The notes under the pieces: model-generated | Database searches by the model: none | Told to the model about the DNA's origin: nothing | What the model saw: the letters and a program-made list of their open reading frames with translations, nothing else | Position numbers and translations under genes: made by a program | Shown here: piece by piece, positions 1 to 8,574 of the stretch | How the letters are laid out: each line of letters begins with the position of its first letter | Position numbering within the stretch: position 1 is the first letter of the stretch | NCBI GenBank assembly: GCA_017308135.1 | Contig: JAFKFM010000009.1 | Location: 310,001-374,000 of the forward strand | Source of the DNA: Alphaproteobacteria bacterium | GTDB lineage: Bacteria > Pseudomonadota > Alphaproteobacteria > CACIAM-22H2 | Direction of reading: 5' to 3' | Length of the DNA: 64,000 nt

Positions 1-486
1 CAGATGGCGCTCGCGCGCACCGACGGACCCAGCGTGCTGGCGCTCACCCGCCAGAATCTGCCGACATTGCGCACCGAGAATTTCCCCGAGAACCTGTCCG
101 CCAAGGGCGGCTATGTGCTGCTCGAAGCCGAAGGCGGGGAACGCCAAGCCACGTTGATCGCCACCGGCTCCGAAGTCGCCATCGCGGTCGAGGCGCGCAA
201 GCTGCTCGCCGCCGAAGGGATCCGCGCCGCCGTCGTCTCGATGCCGTGCTCGCAAGCCTTCGACATGCAAACGGCCAAGTACCGCAAAACGGTGATGGGC
301 CCGTCGCGGGTACCCCGCATCGTCGTGGAAGCGGCGATCGAATTCGGCTGGGAGAAGTACATCGACGGCAAGGGCGCCTTCGTGGGCATGAAGGGCTTCG
401 GCGCTTCGGCCCCGGCCCCCGACCTCTACAAGCATTTCGGTATCACCGCCGAAGCCGTCGCCGAAGCCGCGAAAAAAGCGCTGTAA
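1..486 (+). CDS. tkt: Transketolase, C-terminal part (cut by window edge)
   Basis: This is the 3' end of a transketolase gene; the frame is open at the left edge, so only the last 161 residues are present. Transketolase transfers two-carbon ketol groups between sugar phosphates using thiamine diphosphate, in the pentose phosphate or Calvin pathways. The fragment shows the C-terminal domain: LALTRQNLPTLR near its start, IATGSEV near residue 57, and VEAAIEFGWEKYI, all typical of the family. The cofactor-binding domains lie outside the window. The HAD phosphatase gene starts 5 bases downstream and gap follows, which suggests one sugar-phosphate operon. Confidence 0.93.
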   Translation, partial: QMALARTDGPSVLALTRQNLPTLRTENFPENLSAKGGYVLLEAEGGERQATLIATGSEVAIAVEARKLLAAEGIRAAVVSMPCSQAFDMQTAKYRKTVMGPSRVPRIVVEAAIEFGWEKYIDGKGAFVGMKGFGASAPAPDLYKHFGITAEAVAEAAKKAL

Positions 487-491
487 GGCAG

Positions 492-1175
492 ATGCGCGAC
501 GTCCTGCTGTTCGATATCGACGGCACGCTCGCCGACACCGATGCGCTTCACTTCGAAGCGTATCGGCGCCTGCTCGCCGGGCACGGCAAGACGATCGATC
601 ACGCGACCTATATGTCGCGCGTGATGGGCCATACGAACGAGAACATCATGGCCTGGATGATGCCGGAAGCGGATATCCCGGCACGCCGCGCGTTTTCCGA
701 CGCGAAGGAAGCGTTGTTCCGCGAATTGGCGGCGACGTCGATCGTGCCGGCGACCGGTTTGATGGCACTGATCGATTGGGCCGAAGCCAAGCGCATCAAA
801 TTCGCCGCCGTCACCAACGCGCCGCGCGCGAATGCCGAGATGACGCTGAAGGCGCTGAAGCTCGACAGGCGCATGGCGTTCGTCGTGATCGGTGATGAAC
901 TTCCGCGCGGCAAGCCCGATCCCTTGCCCTACGCGACCGCGCTGGAACGCTTTGGTGCAGCGCCCGGCCAAGCGATGGCGTTCGAGGATTCGCGCTCCGG
1001 CGTCAAATCCGCGGCCGCCGCCGGCATCGACACGGTCGGCATGACGACCGGGCTTTCCAAGGACGTGCTGATGGCGGAAGGTGCCGTCGGTGCGGTTCCC
1101 CATTTCGCCGATCCCTGGCTGATCGCGCGTCTCCAGGCCGAGTACGGCTCGGCCCCAACAACGAAAGCAGCGTGA
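492..1175 (+). CDS. HAD-family sugar-phosphate phosphatase / phosphoglucomutase-like hydrolase
   Basis: A 227-residue haloacid dehalogenase-superfamily hydrolase of the beta-phosphoglucomutase/phosphoglycolate phosphatase type. Visible motifs: [11 protein letters not shown] (nucleophile Asp8, Asp10) at the N-terminus, [10 protein letters not shown] (motif II), GKPDPLPY (motif III lysine) and [12 protein letters not shown] (motif IV aspartates). The helical cap is inserted after motif I, the C1 arrangement. The ATG at 492 lies 5 bases after the transketolase stop; the longer frame upstream overlaps tkt and is not needed. Position between tkt and gap suggests clearing or recycling of a sugar phosphate or phosphoglycolate, but motifs alone do not fix the substrate. 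Confidence 0.85.
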   Translation: MRDVLLFDIDGTLADTDALHFEAYRRLLAGHGKTIDHATYMSRVMGHTNENIMAWMMPEADIPARRAFSDAKEALFRELAATSIVPATGLMALIDWAEAKRIKFAAVTNAPRANAEMTLKALKLDRRMAFVVIGDELPRGKPDPLPYATALERFGAAPGQAMAFEDSRSGVKSAAAAGIDTVGMTTGLSKDVLMAEGAVGAVPHFADPWLIARLQAEYGSAPTTKAA

Positions 1176-1189
1176 AGGAGAAACGACAC

Positions 1190-2200
1190 ATGGCCGCCAA
1201 AGTCGCGATCAACGGTTTCGGGCGCATCGGGCGCCTCGTCCTGCGCGCCCTCGCCGAAGCGGGGCGCAGCGATCTTCAGGTCGTGGGCATCAACGATCTG
1301 GGCCCCGTGAAGTCGAACGCCCATCTGCTGAAGCACGATTCGGTGCATGGCTTGTTCCCCAAGCCCGTCTCGACCGGCGACGATTGGATGGATATCGGTT
1401 CGGGCAAGATCAAGGTCACGGCCGAGCGCGATCCCGCCAAGCTCCCCTGGAAGGAACTGGGTGTGGACATCGTGATGGAATGCACCGGAATCTTCACGAA
1501 GCGCGAACAGGCGGCCAAGCACCTCGAAGCGGGCGCCAAGCGCGTGCTCGTCTCCGCCCCCGCCGACGGCGTCGACCTGACGGTCGTCTACGGCGTCAAC
1601 CACGCGAAGCTGACGAAGGATCATATCGTCGTCTCGAACGCGAGCTGCACGACCAACTGCCTCGCGCCCGTCGCCAAGGTCGCCCACGAAGCCGTCGGCA
1701 TCGAGAAGGGCTATATGACGACGATCCACGCCTATACGGGCGACCAGTCGACCGTCGATACGCTGCACAAGGATTTGCGCCGGGCGCGCGCGGCCGCTTT
1801 GTCGATGATCCCGACCTCGACGGGAGCCGCCAAGGCCGTGGGCCTGGTGCTGCCCGAACTCGCCGGCAAGCTCGACGGCACGTCGATCCGCGTGCCCACG
1901 CCGAACGTGTCGATGATCGACTTCAAATTCGTCGCCAAGCGCAACACGACGGTCGACGAAATCAACAAGGCGATGCTCGCCGCCGCCGCGTCCGGTTCGC
2001 TCAAAGGCATTCTGGAGACGACCGACGAAGAACTCGTGTCGAGCGACTTCAACCACAACCCGGCAAGCTCGACGATCGACCTCAAGCAGACGCAGGTGAT
2101 CGACGGCAATCTCGTGCGCGTGCTCAGCTGGTACGACAACGAGTGGGGCTTCTCGAATCGCATGTCGGACACGGCCGCGTTGATGGCCAAGCTGATCTGA
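1190..2200 (+). CDS. gap: Glyceraldehyde-3-phosphate dehydrogenase, type I
   Basis: A 336-residue NAD-dependent glyceraldehyde-3-phosphate dehydrogenase, which oxidises and phosphorylates GAP to 1,3-bisphosphoglycerate. The N-terminal NGFGRIGR is the NAD-binding loop; the catalytic cysteine is Cys153 in SNASCTTNC, and the general-base histidine lies in [10 protein letters not shown]. The C-terminal [11 protein letters not shown] is diagnostic. Asp36 in GINDL favours NAD over NADP. The ATG at 1190 is preferred because AAGGAG lies 9 bases upstream; a GTG at 1172 overlaps the previous gene. It follows tkt and the phosphatase closely and is followed by a hairpin terminator. Confidence 0.97.
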   Translation: MAAKVAINGFGRIGRLVLRALAEAGRSDLQVVGINDLGPVKSNAHLLKHDSVHGLFPKPVSTGDDWMDIGSGKIKVTAERDPAKLPWKELGVDIVMECTGIFTKREQAAKHLEAGAKRVLVSAPADGVDLTVVYGVNHAKLTKDHIVVSNASCTTNCLAPVAKVAHEAVGIEKGYMTTIHAYTGDQSTVDTLHKDLRRARAAALSMIPTSTGAAKAVGLVLPELAGKLDGTSIRVPTPNVSMIDFKFVAKRNTTVDEINKAMLAAAASGSLKGILETTDEELVSSDFNHNPASSTIDLKQTQVIDGNLVRVLSWYDNEWGFSNRMSDTAALMAKLI

Positions 2201-2227
2201 TAACGCGAAACATTCGCGGGATCGAAC

Positions 2228-2258
2228 GGGGCCGGTATCGCAAGAGATCGGCCCTTTT
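2228..2258 (+). terminator. Likely rho-independent terminator after gap
   Basis: GGGCC at 2229-2233 pairs with GGCCC at 2250-2254, with a further interrupted GTATC/GATC pairing inside, and TTTT follows at once. It sits 28 bases after the gap stop and ends the tkt-phosphatase-gap unit. Confidence 0.6.
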
Positions 2259-2331
2259 CGTTACGCGGCGTTTCGTCGCCTTGTTGACGCCCCGCTTCGC
2301 GCGCATATCGCGCGGGAGAGAGGGGCTCGAC

Positions 2332-2877
2332 ATGAATATTCGCAACTCGACCGAAAGCTACGGCGCGCTCGCGCGCTTCGTGCATTGGGCGAGTGCCGCC
2401 GCCGTCATCATCGCGTGGAGCGGCGGCCAAATGGACGACGCATTCGGCAAATCGGCCGAAGCGGCGGTCGTCTTCGCCCATATCGAAGCGGGGCTCGCCG
2501 CACTGGCGCTGCTGGCCGTGCGCCTGGCGTGGCGTTATCTCGACCCGCCGCCGCCGGCCGAGCCTTCCGCGTTCGATCCGTGGCTCGGCTACGCCGCCAA
2601 GGCCGGCCATATCGCACTGTACGCGCTGCTGGTCGCGGCCCCCGTCGCCGGGATCGTCACGCTGTTCGCGCGCGGTGAGACGCTCAGCCTGTTCGGGCTG
2701 TGGGACATCGCATCGCCCTGGCTTCGTGATCGGGCCTTTTCGCGCTCGACCAAGGAAGTGCACGAGCTGTTCGCCAACGCACTGCTGATTTTGGCGGCGT
2801 TGCACGCGGCAGCGGCCCTGCTGCACCACTACGTACTGCGCGACAACACCTTGCGCCGGATGCTCGCCGGCGCCTGA
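2332..2877 (+). CDS. Cytochrome b561-family membrane protein
   Basis: A 181-residue prokaryotic cytochrome b561-type integral membrane protein, expected to hold b-haems between four membrane helices and pass electrons from the quinol pool or to superoxide. Candidate haem ligand histidines are in RFVHWAS (about residue 18), AHIEAG (helix 2), AGHIALY (helix 3) and LHAAAALLHHY (helix 4). Hydrophobic stretches lie around 15-33, 46-66, 91-112 and 149-168. ATG at 2332 follows GGGAGAG. It stands alone between the gap terminator and the EF-P cluster. The electron donor cannot be told from sequence. Confidence 0.85.
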   Translation: MNIRNSTESYGALARFVHWASAAAVIIAWSGGQMDDAFGKSAEAAVVFAHIEAGLAALALLAVRLAWRYLDPPPPAEPSAFDPWLGYAAKAGHIALYALLVAAPVAGIVTLFARGETLSLFGLWDIASPWLRDRAFSRSTKEVHELFANALLILAALHAAAALLHHYVLRDNTLRRMLAGA

Positions 2878-2912
2878 TTGCTCCCACGGGAAATCCGGAA
2901 TAGGTTCCGGCC

Positions 2913-3221
2913 ATGGAACCGATCCGGATCGAAGGCCTGGACGACGCGCGCCGCGCCCTGACCGCCGCGAAAGCGGCCGGCGCGCGTGCCGTGCTGGAAG
3001 CCGAGATCGGCGGCGGCGGCCCGGCCTGGCTTGCCGAGATCGCGCGAATCCTGAAAGACGAATTTCCCGAAACGCTCGACCATATGCGCGCCGATTGCGG
3101 CAATTCCGCCGGCCTCGCGCTCGCCGCGCAGCGCATGGGGCTCGCCGATATCGGCTTCGACGGCACGCAAGAACAGCGCGCCAAGCTCGAAGCCTTGGGA
3201 TTGCGGATCGCCCATGGCTGA
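2913..3221 (+). CDS. Conserved-looking small protein of unknown function, coupled to epmA
   Basis: A 102-residue protein I do not recognise. It is acidic to neutral, rich in alanine and predicted largely helical, with no signal peptide or membrane segment; one cysteine occurs in RADCGNSAG. Its last 8 bases overlap the start of epmA, so the two are probably translationally coupled. This tight link hints at a role connected with EF-P modification or with whatever process epmA serves, but that is inference. The codon use resembles that of its neighbours and the frame is clean, so it is very likely a real gene. Confidence 0.75.
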   Translation: MEPIRIEGLDDARRALTAAKAAGARAVLEAEIGGGGPAWLAEIARILKDEFPETLDHMRADCGNSAGLALAAQRMGLADIGFDGTQEQRAKLEALGLRIAHG

Positions 3222-4323
3222 CGGGTTGCCGCCCGTCGCCGCCATTCCCTGGTGGCGGCCCGATCGCTTCGCGCGCAAACGCGAAAATCTCGCCGTGCGG
3301 CAGAAGGCGCTGCGCGCGACGCGCGCGTTTTTCGAAGCGGCCGAGTTCGACGAGGTCGAAACGCCTGCCTTGCAGGTCTCGCCCGGCTTGGAGCCGCATC
3401 TGATGGCGTTCCAAACCGTGCTGCGCGATCCCGGTGTGCGGCTCGCGCGACGGCTTTACCTGCACACCAGCCCCGAATTCGCGATGAAGAAGCTGCTGGC
3501 GGCGGGCGTGCCGAAAATCTGGCAGCTCGCACGCTGCTATCGCAATTCCGAACGCTCGGCGACGCATCATCCCGAATTCTCGATGCTGGAATGGTATCGC
3601 GTGGGGGCGAGCTACACCGATTTGATGGCCGATTGCGAAAAGCTGATTCGCGGTGTGGCGCAAGCGTGCAACGTGGAGCGCGTCGCCTGGGGCGGCAAGT
3701 TCTGCAACCCGACGAGCCCGTTCGAGCGCTTGAGCGTCGCCGAAGCCTTCGCGCGCTATTGCGGCTTCGATCTTCTGGCCTGCACGCCCGACGCTTCCGA
3801 TCCCGCCGGCGAAGCCAAGGCGCTGGATCGCCTCGCCGCCGCCGCACGGCCCTTGAAGTTGGTGCCGCATACGGGCGACCGCTGGGACGACTTCTTCTTC
3901 CGGCTGTTCTTCGAACATATCGAAGGGCGCCTGGGCAGCGACCGGCCGACGATCCTTTACGATTACCCCGTTCACATGGCCGCGTTGTCGCGGCCCAAAC
4001 CGGGCGATCCGCGGCTTGCCGAACGCTTCGAGCTTTATATCTGCGGCTTGGAACTCGCCAATGCGTTCGGGGAACTCACCGACGCCGCCGAACAGCGCGC
4101 GCGTTTCGAAGCCGATCAGGCGTTGAAGATGCAGCTCTATCGCGAGCGCTATCCGATCGACGAAGAATTCATGGCGGCGTTGACGCATGGCTTGCCGGAA
4201 TCGGCGGGCATCGCGCTCGGCTTCGATCGCCTCGTCATGTTGATGGCGGGGGCCACGCATATCGAAGACGTGATCTGGGCGCCGGTCGCCCTCGCCGGCT
4301 TCGAAGATCCGGGGGCGCCGTAA
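3214..4323 (+). CDS. epmA: EF-P lysine lysyltransferase (GenX/PoxA family)
   Basis: A 369-residue paralogue of the class II lysyl-tRNA synthetase catalytic core, without the anticodon-binding domain. In known systems EpmA activates (R)-beta-lysine and attaches it to the conserved lysine of elongation factor P. Motif 2 is visible as RCYRNSERSATHHPEFSMLEWY (split here: RCYRNSE then HHPEFSMLEWY), and motif 3 as GIALGFDRLVML near the C-terminus. Length and the missing N-terminal OB domain separate it from LysS. It overlaps the preceding small gene by 8 bases and its stop overlaps the ATG of epmB, giving a coupled operon. efp itself is 4.3 kb downstream. Confidence 0.93.
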   Translation: MADGLPPVAAIPWWRPDRFARKRENLAVRQKALRATRAFFEAAEFDEVETPALQVSPGLEPHLMAFQTVLRDPGVRLARRLYLHTSPEFAMKKLLAAGVPKIWQLARCYRNSERSATHHPEFSMLEWYRVGASYTDLMADCEKLIRGVAQACNVERVAWGGKFCNPTSPFERLSVAEAFARYCGFDLLACTPDASDPAGEAKALDRLAAAARPLKLVPHTGDRWDDFFFRLFFEHIEGRLGSDRPTILYDYPVHMAALSRPKPGDPRLAERFELYICGLELANAFGELTDAAEQRARFEADQALKMQLYRERYPIDEEFMAALTHGLPESAGIALGFDRLVMLMAGATHIEDVIWAPVALAGFEDPGAP

Positions 4324-5345
4324 TGGACGGCAATCGCCGCCCGGTTTTGCGCGACGCCGCCGCCCTGGCGGCCGAGAAACTGATCGCGCCCGAAGCGCGC
4401 GCCGATATCGAACGCGTCGCCGAACGCTACGCGATCGCCATCACGCCGGACGTGATGGATTTGATCGACCGCGCGGACGTCGCCGATCCCATCGCGCGCC
4501 AATACGTGCCCGATGCACGCGAGACGATCACGACCGACGAAGAGCGCGTCGATCCCATCGGCGACGAGACGCATTCGCCGGTCAAAGGCATCGTCCATCG
4601 CTATCCCGATCGCGTGCTGCTGAAGCCCACGCATGCTTGCGCGGTCTATTGCCGCTTCTGCTTCCGCCGCGAAATGGTCGGGCCCGGCGGTGCCGCGCTG
4701 GACAAGGAAGAGCTCGACGCCGCCGTCGCCTATATCGCGGCCACGCCCGCGATCCGCGAAGCGATCCTGACCGGCGGCGATCCGCTGGTGCTGTCGGCGC
4801 GCCGCCTGCGCGATCTGGTCGAACGGCTTTCCGCCATCGATCATCTCGATTGGCTGCGCGTGCATACGCGCATCCCCGTCGCCGATCCGTCGCGCGTCAC
4901 CAACGATCTCGTCGCCGCGTTGAAAGCGGGCAAGACGCTATGGGTCGCCGTTCATGTGAATCACGCGCGTGAGCTGACGCCGGAGGCGCTGACGGCTTGC
5001 GCGAGGCTTGCCGATGCAGGGATTCCGCTGATCGGCCAAACCGTGCTGCTGAAGGGCGTCAACGACAGCGCCGACACGCTGGACGAACTTTTTCGCGCGC
5101 TGACCAAAAACCGGATCAAGCCTTACTACCTGCACCAGGGCGATCTCGCGCCGGGCACGTCGCATTTCCGCACCACACTCGCGGAAGGCCAAAGCCTGAT
5201 GCGGGAATTGCGCGGGCGCCTGTCGGGTCTCGCGCAACCGACTTACGTGCTCGATATCCCCGGCGGTGCGGGGAAAATTCCGGTCGGCCCCGACTGGTTC
5301 GACGAAACGGGCGCGCCGATCAGCCCGCTCAAGCCTTCGGCGTAA
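4323..5345 (+). CDS. epmB: Lysine 2,3-aminomutase for EF-P modification (radical SAM)
   Basis: A 340-residue radical-SAM, PLP-dependent lysine 2,3-aminomutase. EpmB converts (S)-alpha-lysine to (R)-beta-lysine, the substrate EpmA puts on EF-P. The iron-sulfur CxxxCxxC motif is Cys106, Cys110, Cys113 in THACAVYCRFCF. TGGDPLVLS is the SAM-binding glycine-rich motif, and GGAGKIPVGPDW near the C-terminus carries the expected PLP lysine. The short length, lacking the extended C-terminus of catabolic KamA, favours EpmB. Its ATG overlaps the last base of the epmA stop. It ends convergently with, and overlaps by 17 bases, the next gene on the minus strand. Confidence 0.92.
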   Translation: MDGNRRPVLRDAAALAAEKLIAPEARADIERVAERYAIAITPDVMDLIDRADVADPIARQYVPDARETITTDEERVDPIGDETHSPVKGIVHRYPDRVLLKPTHACAVYCRFCFRREMVGPGGAALDKEELDAAVAYIAATPAIREAILTGGDPLVLSARRLRDLVERLSAIDHLDWLRVHTRIPVADPSRVTNDLVAALKAGKTLWVAVHVNHARELTPEALTACARLADAGIPLIGQTVLLKGVNDSADTLDELFRALTKNRIKPYYLHQGDLAPGTSHFRTTLAEGQSLMRELRGRLSGLAQPTYVLDIPGGAGKIPVGPDWFDETGAPISPLKPSA

Positions 5346-6012
5346 ACTCCGCCGCCGCATTCGTGTGCGACAGCGTGTAGAGCCCGCGCAGCGCGCCCGG
5401 CTTGGCGCCCGAAGCGATCAACGCGGCCTCGCCGAGTTCATTCCGCGCCAAGTCTTCCAGCGCGTCGCGGTCATAGCCCGCACTAAGGAAAATCCAATCG
5501 GCGGCCGCATCGCCGCCGCGGATTTTCTGCTCGGTCGTCTGCGCAAGCGCGGGCGTCTCGGTGCGCAGCAAATGTCCCGACGCGATGCCGCGCCTATTCG
5601 CGATCGTCGCGGCGAAATCGCGCAACGCTGGCCGCAGCGCGCTTTCGTCGGCGGGCGACAAACGGACCGTCAGCATGAAGCGCGACAAGGCGCCGCCCAC
5701 GCTCTCCAGCACATGGCATTGGCTGCGCACCATGTTGCGGTGATGCGGCATCATCTTCGTGGACCACGGCGTGGGCGCGTTGAGATGGGCGCGATATTCG
5801 GGCGATGTCAGCGTGGCGTAGCTTTCCATTTCGTAGAGAATAAAGAAACCTTCGCCGCCATCGGCATCGGCCCAGCGCGACCCGCGCCGGAAGCCGGGGA
5901 CACACATCCGCTCGGGAAAATGCTCGTGCGTGTGCCAATCCTCGAATTCGGCGCGCATCTCCGGCGCGATGTCCCACCACATCGCCAGCGCACCGGACCC
6001 GAGCAACGCCAT
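5329..6012 (-). CDS. Hypothetical protein, possible dimeric alpha-beta barrel (EthD-like) fold
   Basis: A 227-residue soluble protein with no clear family assignment. The start, WWDIAPEMRAEFEDWHTHEH, and the FFILYEMES strand resemble EthD/ABM-type ferredoxin-like barrels, and the second half (SRFMLTVRLSPADESALR) may repeat the fold. His-rich THEHFPERM may bind a ligand. ATG at 6012 lies 5 bases after the creatininase stop, so the two form one transcript. The longer frame running to 6747 is antisense-type shadow of the creatininase gene. Role: perhaps a small-molecule metabolic enzyme together with the creatininase; this is inference. Confidence 0.7.
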   Translation of the reverse strand: MALLGSGALAMWWDIAPEMRAEFEDWHTHEHFPERMCVPGFRRGSRWADADGGEGFFILYEMESYATLTSPEYRAHLNAPTPWSTKMMPHHRNMVRSQCHVLESVGGALSRFMLTVRLSPADESALRPALRDFAATIANRRGIASGHLLRTETPALAQTTEQKIRGGDAAADWIFLSAGYDRDALEDLARNELGEAALIASGAKPGALRGLYTLSHTNAAAEFTPKA

Positions 6013-6017
6013 CGTTG

Positions 6018-6767
6018 CTACGCCTTCAGCTTCACGAAGGAAGCGAGGTCTTCGGCGAGGTCGGCAACCGCCGCATCCCACAAACGCTGGCCCGCTTCGA
6101 TCGAGGCGAGATCGGGGTTGGAGCCGATGCGCCCGTCGGGGAAGTTGCGCCGGTAATCGGCCGCGTCGGTGAACGTGCCGCGCGGCGCCACTTTCGGCTC
6201 CATCTTCATGTGCTTCACCGTTTGCGGATAGACCGCCCAGGTGAGCGACACTTCCGACGGTGTGGCGTGGCTGCCTTCCTGATCCGCGTAAAGCTCGCGC
6301 GAAATCGCTTTCACCTTCGGCGTTTCGTACCAGTTGCGCAGCACGCAGCGGATCGGCGGCCGATTGCCCGGCCGCGACAGCGAGGATTCGGCATAGAGCT
6401 CCGAAAACGCCGAGGAGAACGGCGCCACATTCCCGCCATGGCCGTTGACGAAATAGAAATGGGTGAAGCCATGGCGCGCGAGGCTTTCGACATTGTCCTT
6501 CACCACGGCGATCAGCGTCGAGGGACGCAACGTCATCGAGCCGGGAAACGCGAGATGATGCTGCGCCATGCCCACGGCGATGGTGGGGGCGACCAGCGTG
6601 CCCGTCGTCTCGCCCAGTTTGCGGCCCACGGCTTCGCCGCAGATCGCGTCGGTGCCGATCAGGCCGTTGGGGCCGTGCTGCTCGGTCGAGCCGATGGGAA
6701 TGATGATCGCCGTGGATTTGGCGAGATAGGCTTCGACTTCTTGCCAAGTTTGAAGATGCAACAGCAT
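6018..6767 (-). CDS. Creatininase-family amidohydrolase
   Basis: A 249-residue creatininase-superfamily metal-dependent amidohydrolase. Family motifs visible: IIPIGSTEQHGPN (Glu and His metal ligands) near residue 24, the AQHHLAFPG loop, FYFVNGHGGN near residue 105, and the GSHATPSEVSL segment supplying a glutamate ligand. Members hydrolyse cyclic amides such as creatinine, or act on formamides in mycofactocin and FAPy biosynthesis, so substrate cannot be assigned from sequence. It leads a two-gene minus-strand unit with the EthD-like gene, divergent from the aldolase gene. Confidence 0.85.
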   Translation of the reverse strand: MLLHLQTWQEVEAYLAKSTAIIIPIGSTEQHGPNGLIGTDAICGEAVGRKLGETTGTLVAPTIAVGMAQHHLAFPGSMTLRPSTLIAVVKDNVESLARHGFTHFYFVNGHGGNVAPFSSAFSELYAESSLSRPGNRPPIRCVLRNWYETPKVKAISRELYADQEGSHATPSEVSLTWAVYPQTVKHMKMEPKVAPRGTFTDAADYRRNFPDGRIGSNPDLASIEAGQRLWDAAVADLAEDLASFVKLKA

Positions 6768-6889
6768 GGGGAATTCCTTCGTGGTTTCCGCATGTTATGG
6801 ACCCGCCGCCGGGGTCTCGACAAGGGGGCGTCGGGCGGCTAGAAGCACCCCGTTTTCCGCCCCTTCAGCGAATCCAGGAGCGTCGATCC

Positions 6890-7810
6890 GTGAAAGTCAC
6901 CCAGAAGGTCAAAAAGATCCTCGCCAATTACGAAAGCGACAATCCCGGCACGAAGGCGAATCTCGCCCGCATCCTGATGCACGGCAAGCTGGGCGGGACC
7001 GGCAAAATGGTGATCCTGCCGGTCGATCAGGGTTTCGAGCACGGCCCCGCGCGGTCCTTCGCGCCGAACCCGCCGGCCTACGATCCGCATTATCATTTCC
7101 AGCTGGCGATCGACGCGGGCTGCAACGCCTACGCCGCCCCGCTCGGCATGATCGAAGCGGGTGCCGACACGTTCGCGGGCGCCATCCCGACCATTCTGAA
7201 GGTCAACTCGGCGAACTCGCTGTCGACCAACAAGGACCAGGCGGTCCATGGCTCGGTCAAGGACGCGCTGCGCCTGGGCTGCTCGGCCATCGGCTTCACG
7301 ATCTATCCGGGCTCGGAAGATCAATACGAGATGATCGAGGAAATCCGCGAATTGACGGCCGAAGCCAAGTCGGTCGGCCTCGCGGTTGTGCTGTGGAGCT
7401 ATCCGCGCGGCGGCAAGCTCGACAAGGCGGGCGAAACGGCGTTCGACGTGTGCGCCTATGCCTGCCATCTCGCGGCCCTCGCCGGTGCGCACATCATCAA
7501 GGTGAAGCCGCCGTCGGCCGTGCTATGGCAAGAGGAAGCCAAGAAGGTCTACGAGGCGCGCAAGATCGACGGCTCGACCCTCGACAAGCGCATCGCCCAT
7601 ATCATGCAGACGGCGTTCGATGGCCGCCGCTTGGTCGTGTTCTCGGGCGGCGAAGCGAAGGATGAAGCTTCGCTGCTGGCCGAGATCAAGGGCCTGCGCG
7701 ACGGCGGCGCCTCGGGCTCGATCGTCGGGCGCAACGCGTTCCAGCGCCCGCGCGAGGAAGCGCTCGCACTCCTCGAAAAGATCATCGCGATCTACAAGAG
7801 CAACGACTGA
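6890..7810 (+). CDS. Fructose-bisphosphate aldolase, class I (DhnA type)
   Basis: A 306-residue archaeal/DhnA-type class I aldolase, cleaving fructose 1,6-bisphosphate into dihydroxyacetone phosphate and glyceraldehyde 3-phosphate through a Schiff base. PVDQGFEHGP near residue 44 and the lysines in HIIKVKPPSA (Lys204 or Lys206) are the recognisable active-site region; IVGRNAFQRP near the end is the phosphate-binding loop. The GTG at 6890 is chosen because AGGAG lies 9 bases upstream and homologues begin near KVTQKVKKIL; the upstream open frame lacks a site. thiE follows after 5 bases, and a hairpin terminator then separates both from efp. Confidence 0.9.
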   Translation: MKVTQKVKKILANYESDNPGTKANLARILMHGKLGGTGKMVILPVDQGFEHGPARSFAPNPPAYDPHYHFQLAIDAGCNAYAAPLGMIEAGADTFAGAIPTILKVNSANSLSTNKDQAVHGSVKDALRLGCSAIGFTIYPGSEDQYEMIEEIRELTAEAKSVGLAVVLWSYPRGGKLDKAGETAFDVCAYACHLAALAGAHIIKVKPPSAVLWQEEAKKVYEARKIDGSTLDKRIAHIMQTAFDGRRLVVFSGGEAKDEASLLAEIKGLRDGGASGSIVGRNAFQRPREEALALLEKIIAIYKSND

Positions 7811-7815
7811 ACGAC

Positions 7816-8472
7816 ATGGCGCGCCCGAAACTCAAATCGCGCCTTTATCTGATCACGCCGCCGGATCTCGATCCGGCGGCGTTTTCGCCTGTGCTCGACA
7901 AAACGCTCGCTGCCGGCGCCAAATCGGGCATCGTCGCCAGCCTGCAATTGCGCTTGAAGGATGTCGACGATTCCAAGATCGGTGCGGCGATCGAAACGCT
8001 GATGCCGGTCGCGCATCGATACGACGTCGCCTTCATCCTCAACGACCGGCCCGACCTCGCCGCGAAATACGATTGCGACGGCGTGCATGTCGGCCAAGAG
8101 GACACGCCCTATGCCGAGGCCCGCGCGCTTGTCGGCGCCGACCGCATCGTCGGCGTGACCTGCCATGACTCGAAAGATTTGGCGTTCGATGCGGCCGAAG
8201 CCGGGGCCGACTACGTCGCCTTCGGCGCCTTCTTCCCCTCGACGACCAAGACGGCGCCCAAATCCCACGCGGATGTCGCGTTGATCGAGGCATGGGCGAG
8301 CTTCGTGACCGTGCCGTGCGTGGCCATCGGCGGCATCACGCCCGAGAATTGCGGGCCCCTGGTCGCGGCGGGCGCCGATTTCCTCGCCGTCGCCGGCGCG
8401 GTGTGGAATCACAAAGACGGGCCCGAAGCCGCCCTCGCGGCGTTCGAAAACGCGGTCAAATCCGCCGCTTAG
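7816..8472 (+). CDS. thiE: Thiamine phosphate synthase
   Basis: A 218-residue TIM-barrel enzyme of the ThiE/TenI family, joining the pyrimidine and thiazole moieties to make thiamine monophosphate. Supporting segments: LYLITPPDLD at the start, FILNDRPDLA, CDGVHVGQED (metal and diphosphate binding), GVTCHDSKDL, GADYVAFGAFFPSTTK and PCVAIGGITPENC with VAGAV near the end. A TenI-like protein without synthase activity is the alternative, since no thiazole or pyrimidine genes are nearby. It lies 5 bases after the aldolase gene. No TPP riboswitch signature was seen before the operon. Confidence 0.85.
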   Translation: MARPKLKSRLYLITPPDLDPAAFSPVLDKTLAAGAKSGIVASLQLRLKDVDDSKIGAAIETLMPVAHRYDVAFILNDRPDLAAKYDCDGVHVGQEDTPYAEARALVGADRIVGVTCHDSKDLAFDAAEAGADYVAFGAFFPSTTKTAPKSHADVALIEAWASFVTVPCVAIGGITPENCGPLVAAGADFLAVAGAVWNHKDGPEAALAAFENAVKSAA

Positions 8473-8523
8473 CTTCGATTGCCAGGGGCGGCCCGGGCTG
8501 CTAGGTTCCCGCGCGATTTTACG

Positions 8524-8550
8524 GGGCGGCCGACGGGGCCGCCCTTTCGT
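8524..8550 (+). terminator. Rho-independent terminator between thiE and efp
   Basis: GGGCGGCC at 8524-8531 pairs perfectly with GGCCGCCC at 8537-8544 over a five-base loop, followed by TTTCGTTCT. It ends 25 bases before the efp start, so efp probably has its own promoter or depends on read-through. Confidence 0.65.
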
Positions 8551-8574
8551 TCTCGGGATTCGGGATTTCGGCTC

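Noticed and set aside
246..491. Upstream extension of the HAD phosphatase frame
   Set aside because: It overlaps the transketolase C-terminus in another frame and encodes an arginine-rich shadow peptide.
1732..4260. Long open frame of 842 codons on the minus strand
   Set aside because: It lies opposite gap, b561 and epmA, which have clear family motifs. High GC makes long antisense frames common; the product shows no domain.
6768..7815. TPP riboswitch before the fba-thiE unit
   Set aside because: thiE follows the aldolase gene after 5 bases, and the 122-base region upstream of the aldolase gene shows no THI-box sequence such as CTGAGA.
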